Shown: in pieces, positions 7,162 to 14,749 of the stretch
Numbering within the stretch: the stretch's first letter is position 1
How the letters are laid out: every line of letters begins with the position of its first letter
Origin: Microbacteriaceae bacterium UBA1487
GTDB lineage: Bacteria; Actinomycetota; Actinomycetes; Actinomycetales; Microbacteriaceae
Length of the DNA: 27,220 bases
NCBI GenBank assembly: GCA_002325245.1
Contig: DCRR01000002.1
Location: 43,539 to 70,758 of the forward strand
Reading direction: 5' to 3'
The notes under the pieces: model-generated
Told to the model about the DNA's origin: nothing
The model's database searches: none
Seen by the model: the letters and a program-made list of their open reading frames with translations, nothing else
Made by a program: the position numbers and the translations under genes

Positions 7162-8553
7162 ATGAGTCACGAGCACGTCGATCGTCATCGGGCCGCGCTG
7201 GCCGAGCTGCTGGGACCAGCGCTCATCGTGGAGCCGGCGGTGCTGGAGACGCTGCGCGCCGACAAGTCGGGCCACCTCTCCGGGGCGCCGCCGCTGGCCC
7301 TGGTCGAGGCACGCAGCATCGAGGATGTGCAGGCGACGCTGCGCTACGCGAATGAGCACGGCATCCCGGTCGTTCCGCGCGGAGCAGGCACCGGCCTCGC
7401 GGGTGGTGCGATCGGCGGCGCCGGCGAGCTCGTCCTCTCGACGCGCGCGATGCAGCGCGTGCTCGAGCTCTCCGTGGCCGATGAACTGGTGGTGGTGGAG
7501 CCGGGGATCCTCAACGGCGACCTCAACGACCAGCTGGCGGCGCACGGGTTCTGGTTCGCCCCCGATCCCGCGAGCCGGGCGATCTCGACGATCGGCGGCA
7601 ACATCGCGACGAATGCCGGGGGCCTCTCCTGCGTGAAGTACGGCGTCACCCGCGAGGCGGTGCTGGGGCTCGCGGTCGTGCTCGCCGACGGGCGGCTGCT
7701 GCGCACCGGGCATCGCACTGTCAAGGGCGTCACCGGTCTCGATCTGGCGGCCCTCATGGTCGGCTCAGAAGGCACGCTCGGCGTGATCGTCGAGGCGACG
7801 CTGCGTGTGCGGCCGCGGCCGCAGGGCACCGCCGACACGGTCAGCGTGAGCTTCGCGTCGACGCGCGACGCGGCACGCGCGGCGTCGGCGATCATGGCCG
7901 CCGGCATGCAGCCCTCGGCACTGGAGATCCTGGATGCGGCGGCGCTGCGGGCGATCGGCGACTACCTGAATCAGGATCTCTCCGATCGGGGCGCACAGCT
8001 GCTCATCCGCACCGACGGCGAGGGTGCCGCCGAGGCCGCGCAGCGCGCGCTGAAGCTGGCGGCGGAGCTCGGCGGTCGCGGCGAGCTCGCCGTGAGCGTG
8101 GAGGCCGGAGAGGAGCTGTTCGCGACGCGACGCGCCTTCCACGGCGCCATGGCGGCACGCGGGGAGGTGCTGATCGAGGATGTCGCAGTCCCGCGCAGCG
8201 CGCTCGCCGACATGTTCGACGAGCTCGAGCGCATCGGCGCCCAGTTCGACGTCGACATCGCGACGGTGGCGCACGCAGGCGACGGCAACCTGCACCCGAA
8301 CTTCACGTTCCAGAGCCAGGGCTTCGATGCCGCGGGCGAGCCGATCGTGCCCGACGAGGTCTGGGCGGCAGCCGACGCGATGTTCACGGCGGCACTTCGG
8401 CTGGGTGGCACGCTCACCGGCGAGCACGGCGTCGGACTGCTGAAGCGGCGCTGGCTGCGTACCGAGATCGGCGACGTCTCATTTGAGCTGCAGCGCGAGA
8501 TCAAGCGGGTGTTCGACCCGCGCGGGATCCTGAATCCCGGCAAGGTCTACTGA
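7162..8553 (+). CDS. FAD-linked oxidase, GlcD / D-lactate dehydrogenase type
   Basis: 463 residues. The N-terminal PCMH-type FAD-binding domain (about 40-215) carries the pyrophosphate loop PRGAGTGLAGGAIGG and the block STIGGNIATNAGGLSCVKYG. The C-terminal FAD-oxidase domain ends with HAGDGNLHPNF, GEHGVGLLKRRWL and FDPRGILNPGKV, all typical of the GlcD / D-2-hydroxyacid dehydrogenase group. These oxidise D-2-hydroxyacids such as glycolate or D-lactate to the 2-oxoacid and pass electrons to a quinone or other carrier. No GlcE or GlcF partner is next to it, so a stand-alone D-lactate-type enzyme is as likely as glycolate oxidase. The ATG follows a leaderless -10, and a hairpin with a U-run lies about 37 bases after the stop. 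Confidence 0.87.
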   Translation: MSHEHVDRHRAALAELLGPALIVEPAVLETLRADKSGHLSGAPPLALVEARSIEDVQATLRYANEHGIPVVPRGAGTGLAGGAIGGAGELVLSTRAMQRVLELSVADELVVVEPGILNGDLNDQLAAHGFWFAPDPASRAISTIGGNIATNAGGLSCVKYGVTREAVLGLAVVLADGRLLRTGHRTVKGVTGLDLAALMVGSEGTLGVIVEATLRVRPRPQGTADTVSVSFASTRDAARAASAIMAAGMQPSALEILDAAALRAIGDYLNQDLSDRGAQLLIRTDGEGAAEAAQRALKLAAELGGRGELAVSVEAGEELFATRRAFHGAMAARGEVLIEDVAVPRSALADMFDELERIGAQFDVDIATVAHAGDGNLHPNFTFQSQGFDAAGEPIVPDEVWAAADAMFTAALRLGGTLTGEHGVGLLKRRWLRTEIGDVSFELQREIKRVFDPRGILNPGKVY

Positions 8554-8589
8554 CCCGGCGGCCCAGTTCGCTCTGAGCGAATTCTCAGG

Positions 8590-8627
8590 AAACCCGGGAA
8601 TGTCGCAGAGGTAGACCGGGTTTTCTC
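8590..8627 (+). terminator. Intrinsic terminator after the GlcD-like gene
   Basis: Stem AAACCCGG (8590-8597) pairs perfectly with CCGGGTTT (8616-8623) across an 18-base loop and is followed by TTCTC, giving a TTTTCT run on the plus strand. It lies just before the next gene (8636), so it may also influence that gene. Confidence 0.55.
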
Positions 8628-8635
8628 CTGTTGAG

Positions 8636-9271
8636 GTGAGTACGTCCAACACGATGAATACGATCGACGCCGTTACCAGCACACCCAGTCCGCTGTCCGA
8701 GCGCACGGGCCGCGCCCGCACGCGCTCCGGCATTCCGCGCCCGTCGACGGGACGATTGCGTCTTCGCCCCACCCGCCGCGGTCGCGGCTTCGTGGTCGGC
8801 GTCGTCGACGCCGCGGGTCCCGACACGAACGGCTTCGCACCGCGCGACCGGGTCGCCTGGCGCGACCGCGGTCAGGAGCTCGACGATCTCGTGCTTCTCG
8901 ACCAGACCGATGTCCTCGGGGTGCCCGACTGGATCAGCGACGAGCAGGTCGTCAGCTACCTGGCTCCCGGCCTCATCGCGCGGGCCCTCATGCGGACTCG
9001 GCCGGTCGTGCGCGGTGCCGACGTGCGCGTTGAGTCGACCGACCCGGTCGTCACCGCCATGACGGGGGCCTGGGTGCGCTCGCTGGGCGCACGCGTCGTC
9101 GAGGCCGAGCAGGCGGTCGCGATCCGCGACGAGCCGCAGGCCCGCCGCATCGGACTGGGAAGCCACGGCCGGCTCGCGCAGGCCGCCGTGGAGGTGTTCC
9201 AGGCGATTCGCGCCGGGGTGTTCGACGACGTCGAGCCGATCGAAGGGCGCCGACCGAACCTGGCGGCCTGA
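8636..9271 (+). CDS. Shortened quinone-oxidoreductase-like (MDR) protein
   Basis: 211 residues. After a basic N-terminus (about 1-40) comes GFVVGVVDAAGP, then FAPRDRVAWRD, VPDWISDEQVVSYLAPG and ALMRTRPVVRGADVRVES. These follow the order and spacing of the catalytic domain of zinc-free quinone oxidoreductases (GVV-GPG, GDRVA, VPDGISDEQAA, TYPVQPGD-VLV). The Rossmann glycine motif expected next is missing: TDPVVTAMTGAWVRSLGARV stands in its place. Most of the NADPH domain is absent, and a tail like the family C-terminus (AQAAVEVFQAIRAGVFDD) follows. The family is about 325 residues, so this looks like a shrunken, probably non-reductase relative. The frame is open with normal codon use, so I call it a gene rather than a pseudogene. 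The start is uncertain between GTG 8636 and ATG 8654. Confidence 0.6.
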   Translation: MSTSNTMNTIDAVTSTPSPLSERTGRARTRSGIPRPSTGRLRLRPTRRGRGFVVGVVDAAGPDTNGFAPRDRVAWRDRGQELDDLVLLDQTDVLGVPDWISDEQVVSYLAPGLIARALMRTRPVVRGADVRVESTDPVVTAMTGAWVRSLGARVVEAEQAVAIRDEPQARRIGLGSHGRLAQAAVEVFQAIRAGVFDDVEPIEGRRPNLAA

Positions 9272-9299
9272 GTCCGGCGGCGCTGCCGCGAACGCGGGG

Positions 9300-9305
9300 T
9301 AGGGT
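9300..9305 (+). promoter_or_regulatory. Leaderless -10 box for the 9312 gene
   Basis: TAGGGT stands six bases before the GTG at 9312, with no Shine-Dalgarno between them. Confidence 0.45.
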
Positions 9306-9311
9306 CGCAAG

Positions 9312-10085
9312 GTGAACACCGATGCCCTGATTGCGAGTTCGGCCTTCGTCGGTTTCGTCGTTCTGACCCTGCTGATCGCCGACGCGATCTCGGCGTGGGT
9401 CGAGGCACGGCAGGTGCGCGATGACGAGGATTCGGATGCGCTCACCCGTCGTCGCATCCGCGACCTCGCCTGGCTGGTGGCGATCGTCGCCGCGCTCGCG
9501 GTGATCGTCGCTTTCGCGGTGGACTCGGCTGCCCGCGCCGTCTGGGATGCCGACGATCCGGTGGCGGCGGCCCTGATCCTGTTCGCCGTGACGGTCTTCT
9601 CGTTCCTCGTCGGGATCGGGGCGGTGGTCGCGGCCGGGCGCCGCGAGCGCCCCAGCTACGCGCGCATCCGTCGCGATCTGCGCGACCGTGCGATCTACAG
9701 CTTCGATGACGACGAGCTGCTCGACTTCGAGCGTCGACTCGCACTCGCCGATCGCATGCGGGCGCGCCGCGTGCAGAACGCGCTTCCGCTGCGCCTGCTG
9801 GGGGTGTCGGTCGTCGTGGCACTCGCGGTCGCGAGCTGGCTGCTGGCCCCGGGCGCCTTCTCGATCGTGTTCACGGTCGGCGCCGTCATCTCGCTGGCCG
9901 CGGGCGCACTCGCGGTTCGCGCCGACGCGGTGCGCCAGGCCGCGCTGCACGTGGTGCTCGAAGCGCAGCGCGCGGAGGTCGTCGCCCTGCTCGAGCGCGC
10001 GCGCATCCCGCAGCGTCGTCGCGTCCCGGGCCTCCGCGACCGGGTCAGCCGCGCGCTCGCGATCCTGCGTGAGCAGCAGGGCTAG
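9312..10085 (+). CDS. Four-helix membrane protein, unknown function
   Basis: 257 residues. Hydrophobic helices are visible at about 7-27, 54-75, 84-107, and a pair at roughly 160-200. A charged cytoplasmic segment between them (RRERPSYARIRRDLRDRAIY and DDDELLDFERRLALADRMRA) has coiled-coil-like heptads. The C-terminus is arginine-rich. I recognise no family. The GTG start is set by the TAGGGT box six bases upstream. The next gene, PrsW, is on the same strand but has its own -10 box, so co-transcription is not required. Confidence 0.7.
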   Translation: MNTDALIASSAFVGFVVLTLLIADAISAWVEARQVRDDEDSDALTRRRIRDLAWLVAIVAALAVIVAFAVDSAARAVWDADDPVAAALILFAVTVFSFLVGIGAVVAAGRRERPSYARIRRDLRDRAIYSFDDDELLDFERRLALADRMRARRVQNALPLRLLGVSVVVALAVASWLLAPGAFSIVFTVGAVISLAAGALAVRADAVRQAALHVVLEAQRAEVVALLERARIPQRRRVPGLRDRVSRALAILREQQG

Positions 10086-10167
10086 GACCGGCCGCGAACT
10101 CGCGCCGAAGTCGCCGGGGTCGGGGCGAGGCTCGGTGAACATCCCTCTCCGTATACCCACCCTGGAA

Positions 10168-10173
10168 TAGGCT
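10168..10173 (+). promoter_or_regulatory. Leaderless -10 box for the PrsW gene
   Basis: TAGGCT lies six bases before the ATG at 10180, with spacer GGCTCC and no Shine-Dalgarno. Confidence 0.5.
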
Positions 10174-10179
10174 GGCTCC

Positions 10180-11376
10180 ATGAGCCAGGAGAGCCCCGAC
10201 GCGGCACCCGATGAGGTCCGCCAGACGACCGATCACGCGCCTCAGGCGGTGCTGGAGCGCCCGGCGCGTCCGCGCACCGGGCGTGTGGTCGCTGCCGTCA
10301 TCGGCTTCACGATCATGGGCGGCGCGCTCCTGCTGCTCGCCGCCTACTTCCTGACCATCCTTGGTCCTGGGTTCACGCTGATCGCCGCGATCATCGCCCT
10401 CATCCCGCTCGCGGTCGTGCTCGTCGGCGTGGGATGGATCGACCGCTGGGAGCCCGAGCCGCGCGGCGCGCTGCTGTTCGCATTCCTCTGGGGCGCGACG
10501 ATCGCGATCCTGGTCGCCCTGTTCGTCGACTCCGGTCTGCAGGAGGTCATTGCGGCGATCGGCGGGCCGACCGACTTCACCAACTTCGCGCAGAGCGCCA
10601 TCCAAGCGCCCATTGTCGAGGAGGTCGGCAAGGGGATCGGCGTATTCCTGATCTACCTGGCCGCCAAGCACCACGTCGATGGTCCGATCGACGGCATCGT
10701 CTACGCGGCCGTGGTCGCTGCGGGCTTCGCGTTCACCGAGAACATCCAGTACTTCGGCCTCGAGGTGTCGGGGTACTACGGCGAAGACTCCAACGTCGCC
10801 CTGGTCTTCTTCGTGCGCGGCATCCTGTCGCCCTTCGCGCACGTGCTGTTCACCGCGTGCATCGGGTACGCGATCGGCGTGGCGGCGAAGCGCGGCAGTG
10901 CGCTCTGGACCTTCGGCGCGTTCCTCGTCGGGCTGATCCCCGCGATCGTGCTGCACGCGTTCTGGAACGGCTCCACCTTCTTCGCCGACTTCTTCGTCGT
11001 CTACATCGCCATCCACGTGCCGATGTTCGTTGTCGCCGTCGGCATGGTCGTGCTGATGCGCCGCCAGGAGGTGCGCCTCACCGGCGAGCGGCTGTCCGAG
11101 TACGCGGCGGCCGGTTGGATCAGCGCCGCCGAGGTGCCGAGCCTGGCCACGCCCGCGGGTCGGCGGCAGGCGATGCAGTGGGCGAAGGCGAACGGCATCG
11201 GGTCGCTCATGCGCGACTACATTCGCGACTCGACGAAGCTCGCCTACGCGCGTCAGCGGATGATGACCGGCCGCGATCTGATCGGCAATCAGGCCGACGA
11301 GGCGGCGCTGCTTGCGAAGATCACCGACACGCGACGCCGGCTCGCCGAGGCGCGGCCGACGAGCGCTACGGCCTGA
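10180..11376 (+). CDS. PrsW family intramembrane metalloprotease
   Basis: 398 residues. After about 40 polar residues come eight or more membrane helices. The PrsW motifs are intact: EEVGKG (E147/E148), the FTENIQYF block (E187), and conserved histidines near H221 (SPFAHVLFTACIG) and H259 (LHAFWNG), which form the predicted metal-binding and catalytic centre inside the membrane. In Bacillus, PrsW makes the first cut in the anti-sigma factor RsiW. No anti-sigma or sigma gene is adjacent here, so the substrate is unknown. A polar C-terminal tail of about 100 residues (from MRRQEVRLTGERLSEYAA) is probably cytoplasmic. The 3' end overlaps the convergent gene at 11366-11376. Confidence 0.9.
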   Translation: MSQESPDAAPDEVRQTTDHAPQAVLERPARPRTGRVVAAVIGFTIMGGALLLLAAYFLTILGPGFTLIAAIIALIPLAVVLVGVGWIDRWEPEPRGALLFAFLWGATIAILVALFVDSGLQEVIAAIGGPTDFTNFAQSAIQAPIVEEVGKGIGVFLIYLAAKHHVDGPIDGIVYAAVVAAGFAFTENIQYFGLEVSGYYGEDSNVALVFFVRGILSPFAHVLFTACIGYAIGVAAKRGSALWTFGAFLVGLIPAIVLHAFWNGSTFFADFFVVYIAIHVPMFVVAVGMVVLMRRQEVRLTGERLSEYAAAGWISAAEVPSLATPAGRRQAMQWAKANGIGSLMRDYIRDSTKLAYARQRMMTGRDLIGNQADEAALLAKITDTRRRLAEARPTSATA

Positions 11377-12442
11377 GGCTGAACAGGCTTCCCAGCAGGT
11401 CGGGAACGATGCCCAGGATCCAGACCAGGGCGACCGCGACGAGGCCGATGATCGCCGGCAGGGGAAGACCGCGACGCAGTCGCTGACCGGCGGGCGCGAC
11501 GAGGTTGACCGCGAGAGCGTCGGCGACGCGCTCATCGCGGTAGCGCTCGGTCTGATCGAGTGTCTTCGCCCCCACGGTGTCGGCGATGCGCAGCAGCCGT
11601 TGATACACCGCGGGAGAACCGGACTCGAATCCGCCCGGGTGGTAGACGAACAGCCAGTCGTCGATGATCTCGACGTCGAAGGGGGCGGCCTCGTCGATCA
11701 GCAGGGCCATCAGGTCGGGGGTGAAGACGTACAGGGCGTCGGTTTCGTAGCGGGCGGGGCAGTAGAGCGTGAAGTGGCGATCGAAGTCGCCCTCGAGGCG
11801 GAGACGCTGCGAGCGATCGAAGGTCGTCGGCAGATTCGAGGCGCCGAAGAGCCCGTTGTTGGCACGGGAGTCCAGCACCATGTGCGGCAGGCGCCGGTCG
11901 AGGTGGAGTGCGAGAAAACCCCAGCGCTGCACACGTCGGTTCTTTCCCGAACCGGTCGTGTACTGGTAGTTCCCGAAGTCGAGGAAGCGCCCGTCGGCGC
12001 TGCGGAAGTGCTCGATCGAAGCGCGGGATGAACCGATTTTGAAGATCGACCCCGGGTAGCTCGGAGCAGCGCTGTGCGGCGAGAACTCGAGGCCGTTGAC
12101 CAACGCGAAGCGGTTCAGCTGGGCCCAGCGCACCCACTTCCGGCGCCCCATCAGCACGATGATCGCGCCGATGCCCACGACTGCGACGGCACCGACGAGG
12201 AGCGCGCCCACGAATGCCGGCAGTGCGGAGTCGACGCGACCGAGGATCGCGGTCGCGGCAGCTCCGAAGAAGATCGATCCGCCGATCAGGGCGAGCGGCA
12301 GCACCACGACGACCTGGACCAGGGTTCCGGGTGCCAGCAGCGTTCCCGGCAGGCCGAGGGCGCGCGCTCGGCGTCGGAACTCGCGCACCTCCGCCTCGGG
12401 CGGGGCGGCCAGGAGCGGGGTGTAGTCGACGGTGCGGCCCAT
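11366..12442 (-). CDS. Conserved membrane protein, unknown function (DUF3137-like layout)
   Basis: 358 residues. Two N-terminal membrane helices (about 40-65 and 75-100) are followed by a soluble domain of about 220 residues and one C-terminal helix (about 333-353). The soluble part starts near KWVRWAQLNRFALVNGLEFS and continues with YPGSIFKIGSSRASIEHFRS, then LDFGNYQYTTGSGKNRRVQRW, and later PARYETDALYVFTPDLMALL and DVEIIDDWLFVYHPGGF. This layout resembles DUF3137-type proteins, but I am not certain of the family. The ATG at 12442 has a TTAGAT box six bases upstream. The 3' end overlaps PrsW by 11 bases, so transcription of the two genes converges. Confidence 0.72.
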   Translation of the reverse strand: MGRTVDYTPLLAAPPEAEVREFRRRARALGLPGTLLAPGTLVQVVVVLPLALIGGSIFFGAAATAILGRVDSALPAFVGALLVGAVAVVGIGAIIVLMGRRKWVRWAQLNRFALVNGLEFSPHSAAPSYPGSIFKIGSSRASIEHFRSADGRFLDFGNYQYTTGSGKNRRVQRWGFLALHLDRRLPHMVLDSRANNGLFGASNLPTTFDRSQRLRLEGDFDRHFTLYCPARYETDALYVFTPDLMALLIDEAAPFDVEIIDDWLFVYHPGGFESGSPAVYQRLLRIADTVGAKTLDQTERYRDERVADALAVNLVAPAGQRLRRGLPLPAIIGLVAVALVWILGIVPDLLGSLFSLRP

Positions 12443-12448
12443 CTGCCC

Positions 12449-12454
12449 ATCTAA
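12449..12454 (-). promoter_or_regulatory. Possible leaderless -10 box for the 12442 gene
   Basis: TTAGAT on the minus strand, six bases before the ATG at 12442. It is weaker than the other boxes because the second base is T, not A. Confidence 0.35.
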
Positions 12455-12486
12455 GCGGGTCGTGAGGCTTGTTCGCGGCTTAACAG

Positions 12487-12537
12487 ACTCGTCGCCCAGC
12501 GGCGGGTCAGTGACTCCGGCTCTTCTGGGCGACGAGT
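12487..12537. repeat. 13-bp perfect inverted repeat between MarP and the next gene
   Basis: ACTCGTCGCCCAG (12487-12499) and CTGGGCGACGAGT (12525-12537) are exact reverse complements with a 25-base loop. The loop itself contains the small palindrome GTCAGTGAC. On the minus strand a further four pairs (ACAG/CTGT) can form after a four-base bulge. No U-run follows on the minus strand, so a Rho-independent terminator is not proven. It could be a 3' structure on the marP mRNA or an operator for the next gene. Confidence 0.55.
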
Positions 12538-12591
12538 TGTTCTGTAATCAGGGTGCACCCCGGGGGCGTCGGCGTCAAGAGGCGATTCGGA

Positions 12592-12629
12592 GAGCGCCGT
12601 TCACTCGAATGGCGCGCCGCGGGGCGCTC
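12592..12629 (-). other. GC-rich hairpin beginning at the MarP stop codon
   Basis: GAGCGCC (12592-12598) pairs with GGCGCTC (12623-12629), so the stem begins within the TGA stop at 12628-12630. There is no U-run, so it may be a weak terminator or simply a GC-rich coincidence. Confidence 0.3.
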
Positions 12630-13818
12630 ACTCGGCGATGCAGCTCCCGGAGGAGACAGCGGCGCTGAGCTCGGGAGCGACGTCGACGACGGGCGCGAGC
12701 TCGGTGTTCGTCATCGCGTACCCGAGCTGCGAGGAGTCGGCGCTCTTGGCGAACACGACTCCCGCGACCTCGCCATCGAGCGCGAGCAACGGGCCGCCCG
12801 AGTTGCCGGGGTTGATCTCCGCGGCGAGCGTGTAGACCTCGCGTTCGCTCGTCGAGTCGCCGTAGATGTCGCGGAGGCGCTCGGATGACACGGCGAGAAC
12901 CTCGGCACCGCCGGAGACGAACGGCCCGCCGAACGGGTAGCCCTGCACGACGCTCTCGTCGCCCGGCGCAAGAGGCTCGTTGAGGTCGAGCGCCGGAACG
13001 GTGAGCCCGGTCGTGGCGATCACGGCGAGATCGTCGCGCGCATCGAAGTAGACGACGCGTCCCTCGATGCTCTGGCCGTTGGGAGCCTGAACGACCGGCT
13101 GGTCGACGCCCGCGACGACGTGGGCGTTGGTGACGATGCGGTTGGCCGAGACGACGAATCCCGAACCGGACTGGTTCTGACCGCAGGCGTACGCGGTCCC
13201 GGTGATGCGCACGACCGAAGCGGAAGCGGTCACCAGCGGATCGGTGCTGGTCTCCACGTCGGGGGCGGTGCTCGGGGCCGTCGTCACCCCGCCGATGTCC
13301 TGCCCCAGCACCGGCACGCCGTCGGCCAGGACGAGCGAGCGCAGCTGCGCGAGCGCGCTGTCGACGGGGTCGGGGGTCAGCCGTTGGATCCCGGTGATCA
13401 CGGTCGATTCGCTGGCGGCGCGCGAGAAGACGGGGGCGCCGAGGGCGGTGACGCTTCCCGCGAGCAGGGACACAGCGAGAGCGGCGGTGACGAGGGTGGC
13501 GGCGCCGCCGAGCAGTCGATCGACGGGTCGGAGCGCGGTGCGGTCGACCCCGCGCCCGATGAGTCGCCCGATGGCGCTGCCGATCGAGTGCCCGAGGATC
13601 AGGAGGAACACGGCCGCGGTGACGACGAAGAACACGCGCCACAGCGGCCACGGAACGATGCCCGTGAGCAGGGGCGCGAGGAAGTACGCCGCGACCGCGC
13701 CGGCCGCGAGGCCGAGCATCGAGCCGAGGCTCCGTGCGAGACCGCGTCGCAGGCCCGAGACGAGAAAGCCGACGAGCGCGATCACGAGGATCACGTCGAG
13801 GGTGAGGGCAGCGGTCAC
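12628..13818 (-). CDS. marP: MarP-type periplasmic serine protease (CvpA plus trypsin-like domain)
   Basis: 396 residues. The N-terminal third is a CvpA-like domain of four membrane helices (about 6-25, 36-55, 60-85, 103-125). A linker and a chymotrypsin-like protease follow, placed outside the membrane. The triad is readable: His233 (TNAHVV), Asp262/263 (DARDDLAVI) and Ser340 (NPGNSGGPL). Cysteines at 212 and 393 correspond in position to the disulfide that activates mycobacterial MarP (Rv3671c), whose triad is H235/D264/S343. Length and spacing agree almost exactly with that protein. In Mycobacterium, MarP supports survival in acid and processes a peptidoglycan hydrolase; that role here is by homology only. 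The start is GTG at 13818, with a weak Shine-Dalgarno (GGAGC) six bases upstream. A terminator separates it from the ABC permease gene upstream. Confidence 0.88.
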   Translation of the reverse strand: MTAALTLDVILVIALVGFLVSGLRRGLARSLGSMLGLAAGAVAAYFLAPLLTGIVPWPLWRVFFVVTAAVFLLILGHSIGSAIGRLIGRGVDRTALRPVDRLLGGAATLVTAALAVSLLAGSVTALGAPVFSRAASESTVITGIQRLTPDPVDSALAQLRSLVLADGVPVLGQDIGGVTTAPSTAPDVETSTDPLVTASASVVRITGTAYACGQNQSGSGFVVSANRIVTNAHVVAGVDQPVVQAPNGQSIEGRVVYFDARDDLAVIATTGLTVPALDLNEPLAPGDESVVQGYPFGGPFVSGGAEVLAVSSERLRDIYGDSTSEREVYTLAAEINPGNSGGPLLALDGEVAGVVFAKSADSSQLGYAMTNTELAPVVDVAPELSAAVSSGSCIAE

Positions 13819-13839
13819 CGAGATGCTCCAGTCAACAGA

Positions 13840-13871
13840 ACGGACGCATCCAGTCTGTCGGATGCGTCCGT
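13840..13871 (-). terminator. Intrinsic terminator of the TetR-ABC operon
   Basis: ACGGACGCATCC (13840-13851) and GGATGCGTCCGT (13860-13871) form a perfect 12-bp stem with an 8-base loop. On the minus strand it follows the permease stop at 13901 by 29 bases and is trailed by TCTGTT. It is self-complementary, so it could also act weakly on the plus strand (CCTTT follows). Confidence 0.75.
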
Positions 13872-13900
13872 CCTTTGGCTGAGCGCGGTGCTCTGCCGGG

Positions 13901-14749
13901 TCAGCCGGTCACATCGCGACGGTGCAGCGCCACGACCGCGCCGACGACTGCGAGGGCGGCGATTCCCCACAGCAGGCCGAGGCCGGCCGGGTCGAATCCG
14001 TCGACCAGGGGCGCATTGCCGTAGGCCCAGTCGTAAGGCGAGAAGCGCTGGAGCCATTCGACGTCGGCGTTCTGGTTGCCGACGGCGTTCAGCACGTAGC
14101 CCGCGATCGCGATGCCGGCGGCCGCGCCGGTGGCGATCGCGCGGGTTCCGGTCAGGGCACCCGCGAGCAGCCCGATGCTCGCGGTGAGCAGCGACAGACC
14201 GAGCAGGGCGAGGGAGGCGGCGACGATGTTGGCGACGTCGAGACCCAGTTCGGACGGCTCGTTGAGGAGTGCCGTGATCGCCCCCGTGTAGGCGACGAGC
14301 CAGGCCAGGCGCACCACCACCGCGAGGGTGGACTCGAGAGCGAACTGGATCCGTCCGACTCCGTGCGCGAGGGTGAGCTCCAGCCGGCCGCTCTCCTCGG
14401 CCCCGGCGATCGCCGACGACGACCACGCGGTGGCGGCGATGGTGAGCAGGGCGAAGACGATGAGTCCGAAGATCGTCGCCTGCGCGTACCCGGCGCCGCT
14501 GGTGAGGTTCTCGTAACCGAGGGTCTTGATGAGCTCCTCCGGCATGCTGTCGAGCACCGCGGCCATCTGGTCGTTGCCGATGGACGGGTAGAGCGGCAGG
14601 TACAGGAACAGCGCGGCGCTGACGCCGACCGTCCAGCCGAGGGTGCCGCGCCAGCTGTCGACGACGAGGCGCCGGAAGATCGGCAGCGGCAGATGGCGAA
14701 GCGGCGGCGTGGAGACGTGGCCCGGGGCGGGCGTTCCGGTGCGGGTCAT
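13901..14749 (-). CDS. ABC transporter permease
   Basis: 282 residues with six predicted membrane helices. The first follows FRRLVVDSWRGTLGWTVGVS, and a large external loop carries LPEELIKTLGY-like sequence (SMPEELIKTLGYENLTSGAG), as in single-subunit permeases of ABC-2-type exporters. The last two helices end near the C-terminus. It probably forms a homodimeric membrane channel for the ATPase encoded just upstream. ABC-2 systems with this gene order export drugs, antibiotics or lipids; the substrate cannot be told from sequence. The ATG overlaps the ATPase stop by four bases (14746-14749), so they are translationally coupled. A strong terminator follows the stop. Confidence 0.85.
   Translation of the reverse strand: MTRTGTPAPGHVSTPPLRHLPLPIFRRLVVDSWRGTLGWTVGVSAALFLYLPLYPSIGNDQMAAVLDSMPEELIKTLGYENLTSGAGYAQATIFGLIVFALLTIAATAWSSSAIAGAEESGRLELTLAHGVGRIQFALESTLAVVVRLAWLVAYTGAITALLNEPSELGLDVANIVAASLALLGLSLLTASIGLLAGALTGTRAIATGAAAGIAIAGYVLNAVGNQNADVEWLQRFSPYDWAYGNAPLVDGFDPAGLGLLWGIAALAVVGAVVALHRRDVTG

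Noticed and set aside
12443..12627. tRNA or small RNA in the gap after MarP
   Set aside because: No T-loop/anticodon pattern and no promoter-terminator pair could be found; only hairpins are visible.
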